This document shows, in pieces, positions 6,440-6,796 of a DNA stretch of 6,796 nt (position 1 is its first letter; every line of letters begins with the position of its first letter). Under the pieces are notes generated by a model. It saw only the letters and a program-made list of their open reading frames with translations. It did not search any database and had not been told where the DNA came from. The translations under genes were made by a program, and so were the position numbers. The stretch lies in contig CAADVV010000024.1 of assembly GCA_900752535.1 (NCBI GenBank), positions 1 to 6,796 on the forward strand, written 5' to 3'. This DNA comes from Bacteroidales bacterium (GTDB lineage Bacteria > Bacteroidota > Bacteroidia > Bacteroidales > Muribaculaceae).

Positions 6440-6643
6440 CACAGTCTCTTGTAGTTGTTCTTCATGTGTAAGACGAATAGCAATGTAGACTTAAAATATT
6501 ATATCTCTGCAAATTAGAAGATCGATGCGAAATGCGTCGCTGCGGTTTCCGAAATATTGGAAACGATTCCCGAAAAAATCATACGTTTCCAAACCCCGGC
6601 CTGATGGCGCGCACTATCTTTTCAAAACAGACATAAAAACAGT
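6440..6643. other. Intergenic DNA without a recognisable gene
   Basis: This AT-richer stretch lies between the hydrolase promoter and the insertion-sequence-like end. I see no coding region, tRNA or conserved RNA. It contains the GTTTCC inverted-repeat cluster listed separately and a direct repeat AAAACAG/AAAACAG near 6623-6642 just before the insertion-sequence-like motif. Confidence 0.5.
6545..6590. repeat. Cluster of three GTTTCC/GGAAAC inverted repeats
   Basis: GTTTCC (6545-6550), GGAAACG (6559-6565) and CGTTTCC (6584-6590) form two nested inverted pairs: a 6-bp pair with an 8-nt spacer and a 7-bp pair with an 18-nt spacer. The cluster is about 106 nt upstream of the hydrolase -7 box, so it could bind a regulator; that is inference. 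Confidence 0.45.
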
Positions 6644-6696
6644 GAGGCTGTGTCAAAATGGCGCAGCCACCTTTGTAAGCTGTTGTAAAACATAAA

Positions 6697-6730
6697 ACAA
6701 ACCCCTGACTTTCGCAAGCCGGGGCTTTGT
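6697..6730. terminator. Strong hairpin, probable bidirectional terminator
   Basis: ACAAACCCCTGACTT and AAGCCGGGGCTTTGT fold around a TCGC loop (6712-6715) into a 15-position stem with two mismatches and one G-T pair. On the minus strand it is followed by a T-rich tail (TTTGTTTTATGTTTT), and on the plus strand its own arm ends in CTTTGT. It could stop transcription entering from either side. Its right arm contains the -33 box of the promoter at 6726-6756. Confidence 0.55.
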
Positions 6731-6756
6731 CATATCGCAAAGAATTTGTATCTTTG
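6726..6756 (+). promoter_or_regulatory. Bacteroidetes-type promoter reading out of the window
   Basis: TTTG (6726-6729), exactly 19 nt, then TATCTTTG (6749-6756) is a full match to the Bacteroides consensus TTTG-N19-TAnnTTTG. It points to a plus-strand gene starting just before the window end; transcription would begin near 6763. Confidence 0.65.
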
Positions 6757-6774
6757 TGATATATAGAAAAATAA

Positions 6775-6796
6775 ATGTATACAAAGTTACATACAA
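6775..6796 (+). CDS. Possible start of a gene beyond the window, maybe a transposase
   Basis: An ATG at 6775 lies about 12 nt downstream of the predicted transcription start and opens MYTKLHT before the window ends. Seven codons are too few to identify a product; the transposase idea comes only from the insertion-sequence-like motif upstream. Confidence 0.25.

Larger units (their letters stand above)
6644..6796 (+). mobile_element. Possible left end of an insertion sequence (partial)
   Basis: GAGGCTGTGTCAAAATG at 6644-6660 resembles terminal inverted repeats common in Bacteroidetes insertion sequences (GAGGCTGTGTCAAAA type, from memory). It is followed by a short gene-free stretch, a strong hairpin, a well-matched promoter and an ATG near the window edge, the usual layout ahead of a transposase gene. 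GGCTGTG (6646-6652) also pairs with CGCAGCC (6662-6668). The other end and any target duplication lie outside the window, so this is tentative. Confidence 0.35.

Noticed and set aside
6268..6483. Minus-strand frame of 71 codons overlapping the hydrolase start
   Set aside because: It overlaps the signal-peptide coding region in another frame, crosses the hydrolase promoter and has no recognisable features.
1..6796. CRISPR arrays, tRNA or rRNA genes, toxin-antitoxin or defence genes
   Set aside because: No regularly spaced repeats, cloverleaf-like sequence or relevant protein motifs were seen.

Overview
The window looks like chromosomal DNA of a Bacteroidales bacterium. Intergenic regions carry Bacteroidetes-type promoter elements (TAnnTTTG, in two cases 19 nt from a TTG/TTTG box). 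Start codons lack strong Shine-Dalgarno sequences, genes are GC-rich, and one gene encodes a lipoprotein signal peptide. The exact genus cannot be read from the sequence.

Positions 1-4372 (minus strand) hold a citrate lyase operon, transcribed in the order citD, citE, citF, citX, citC. CitD is the acyl carrier, CitE the citryl-ACP lyase, and CitF the acetyl-ACP:citrate ACP transferase. CitX attaches the prosthetic group and CitC acetylates it. Genes are separated by 3-23 nt, or overlap (citX/citC). The last gene does not stop after CitC: it continues in frame into the conserved start of CitG, the prosthetic-group precursor synthase, and leaves the window, so it probably encodes a CitC-CitG fusion. 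Together these would make, load and run an enzyme that cleaves citrate to acetate and oxaloacetate. No citrate transporter, oxaloacetate decarboxylase or citrate sensor is visible here.

The most striking anomaly is in citF. Both ends match the family well but lie in different frames. They are joined through a roughly 85% GC, C-rich stretch (G-rich on the plus strand) about 46 nt longer than expected, exactly at the conserved GGHxDTA region. This is either a real inactivating lesion, a recoding site, or a sequencing/assembly error.

Positions 4373-4619 are a divergent intergenic region with a well-formed promoter for the cit operon, an approximately 150-nt cit leader containing inverted repeats, and a promoter for the plus-strand gene at 4620-5294. 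That gene encodes a stand-alone RibD C-terminal (dihydrofolate-reductase-like) reductase. It converges with a minus-strand gene (5316-6398) for a putative lipoprotein alpha/beta-hydrolase. A terminator-like hairpin for the reductase gene lies inside the 3' end of the hydrolase gene.

Positions 6399-6796 contain the hydrolase promoter, a cluster of GTTTCC inverted repeats, and then a sequence that resembles the left end of an insertion sequence: a terminal-repeat-like motif, a hairpin, a well-matched promoter and a possible start codon running off the window. No tRNA, rRNA or CRISPR array was seen. No wholly novel system is evident; the notable points are the citF disruption, the citC-citG fusion and the cit leader.
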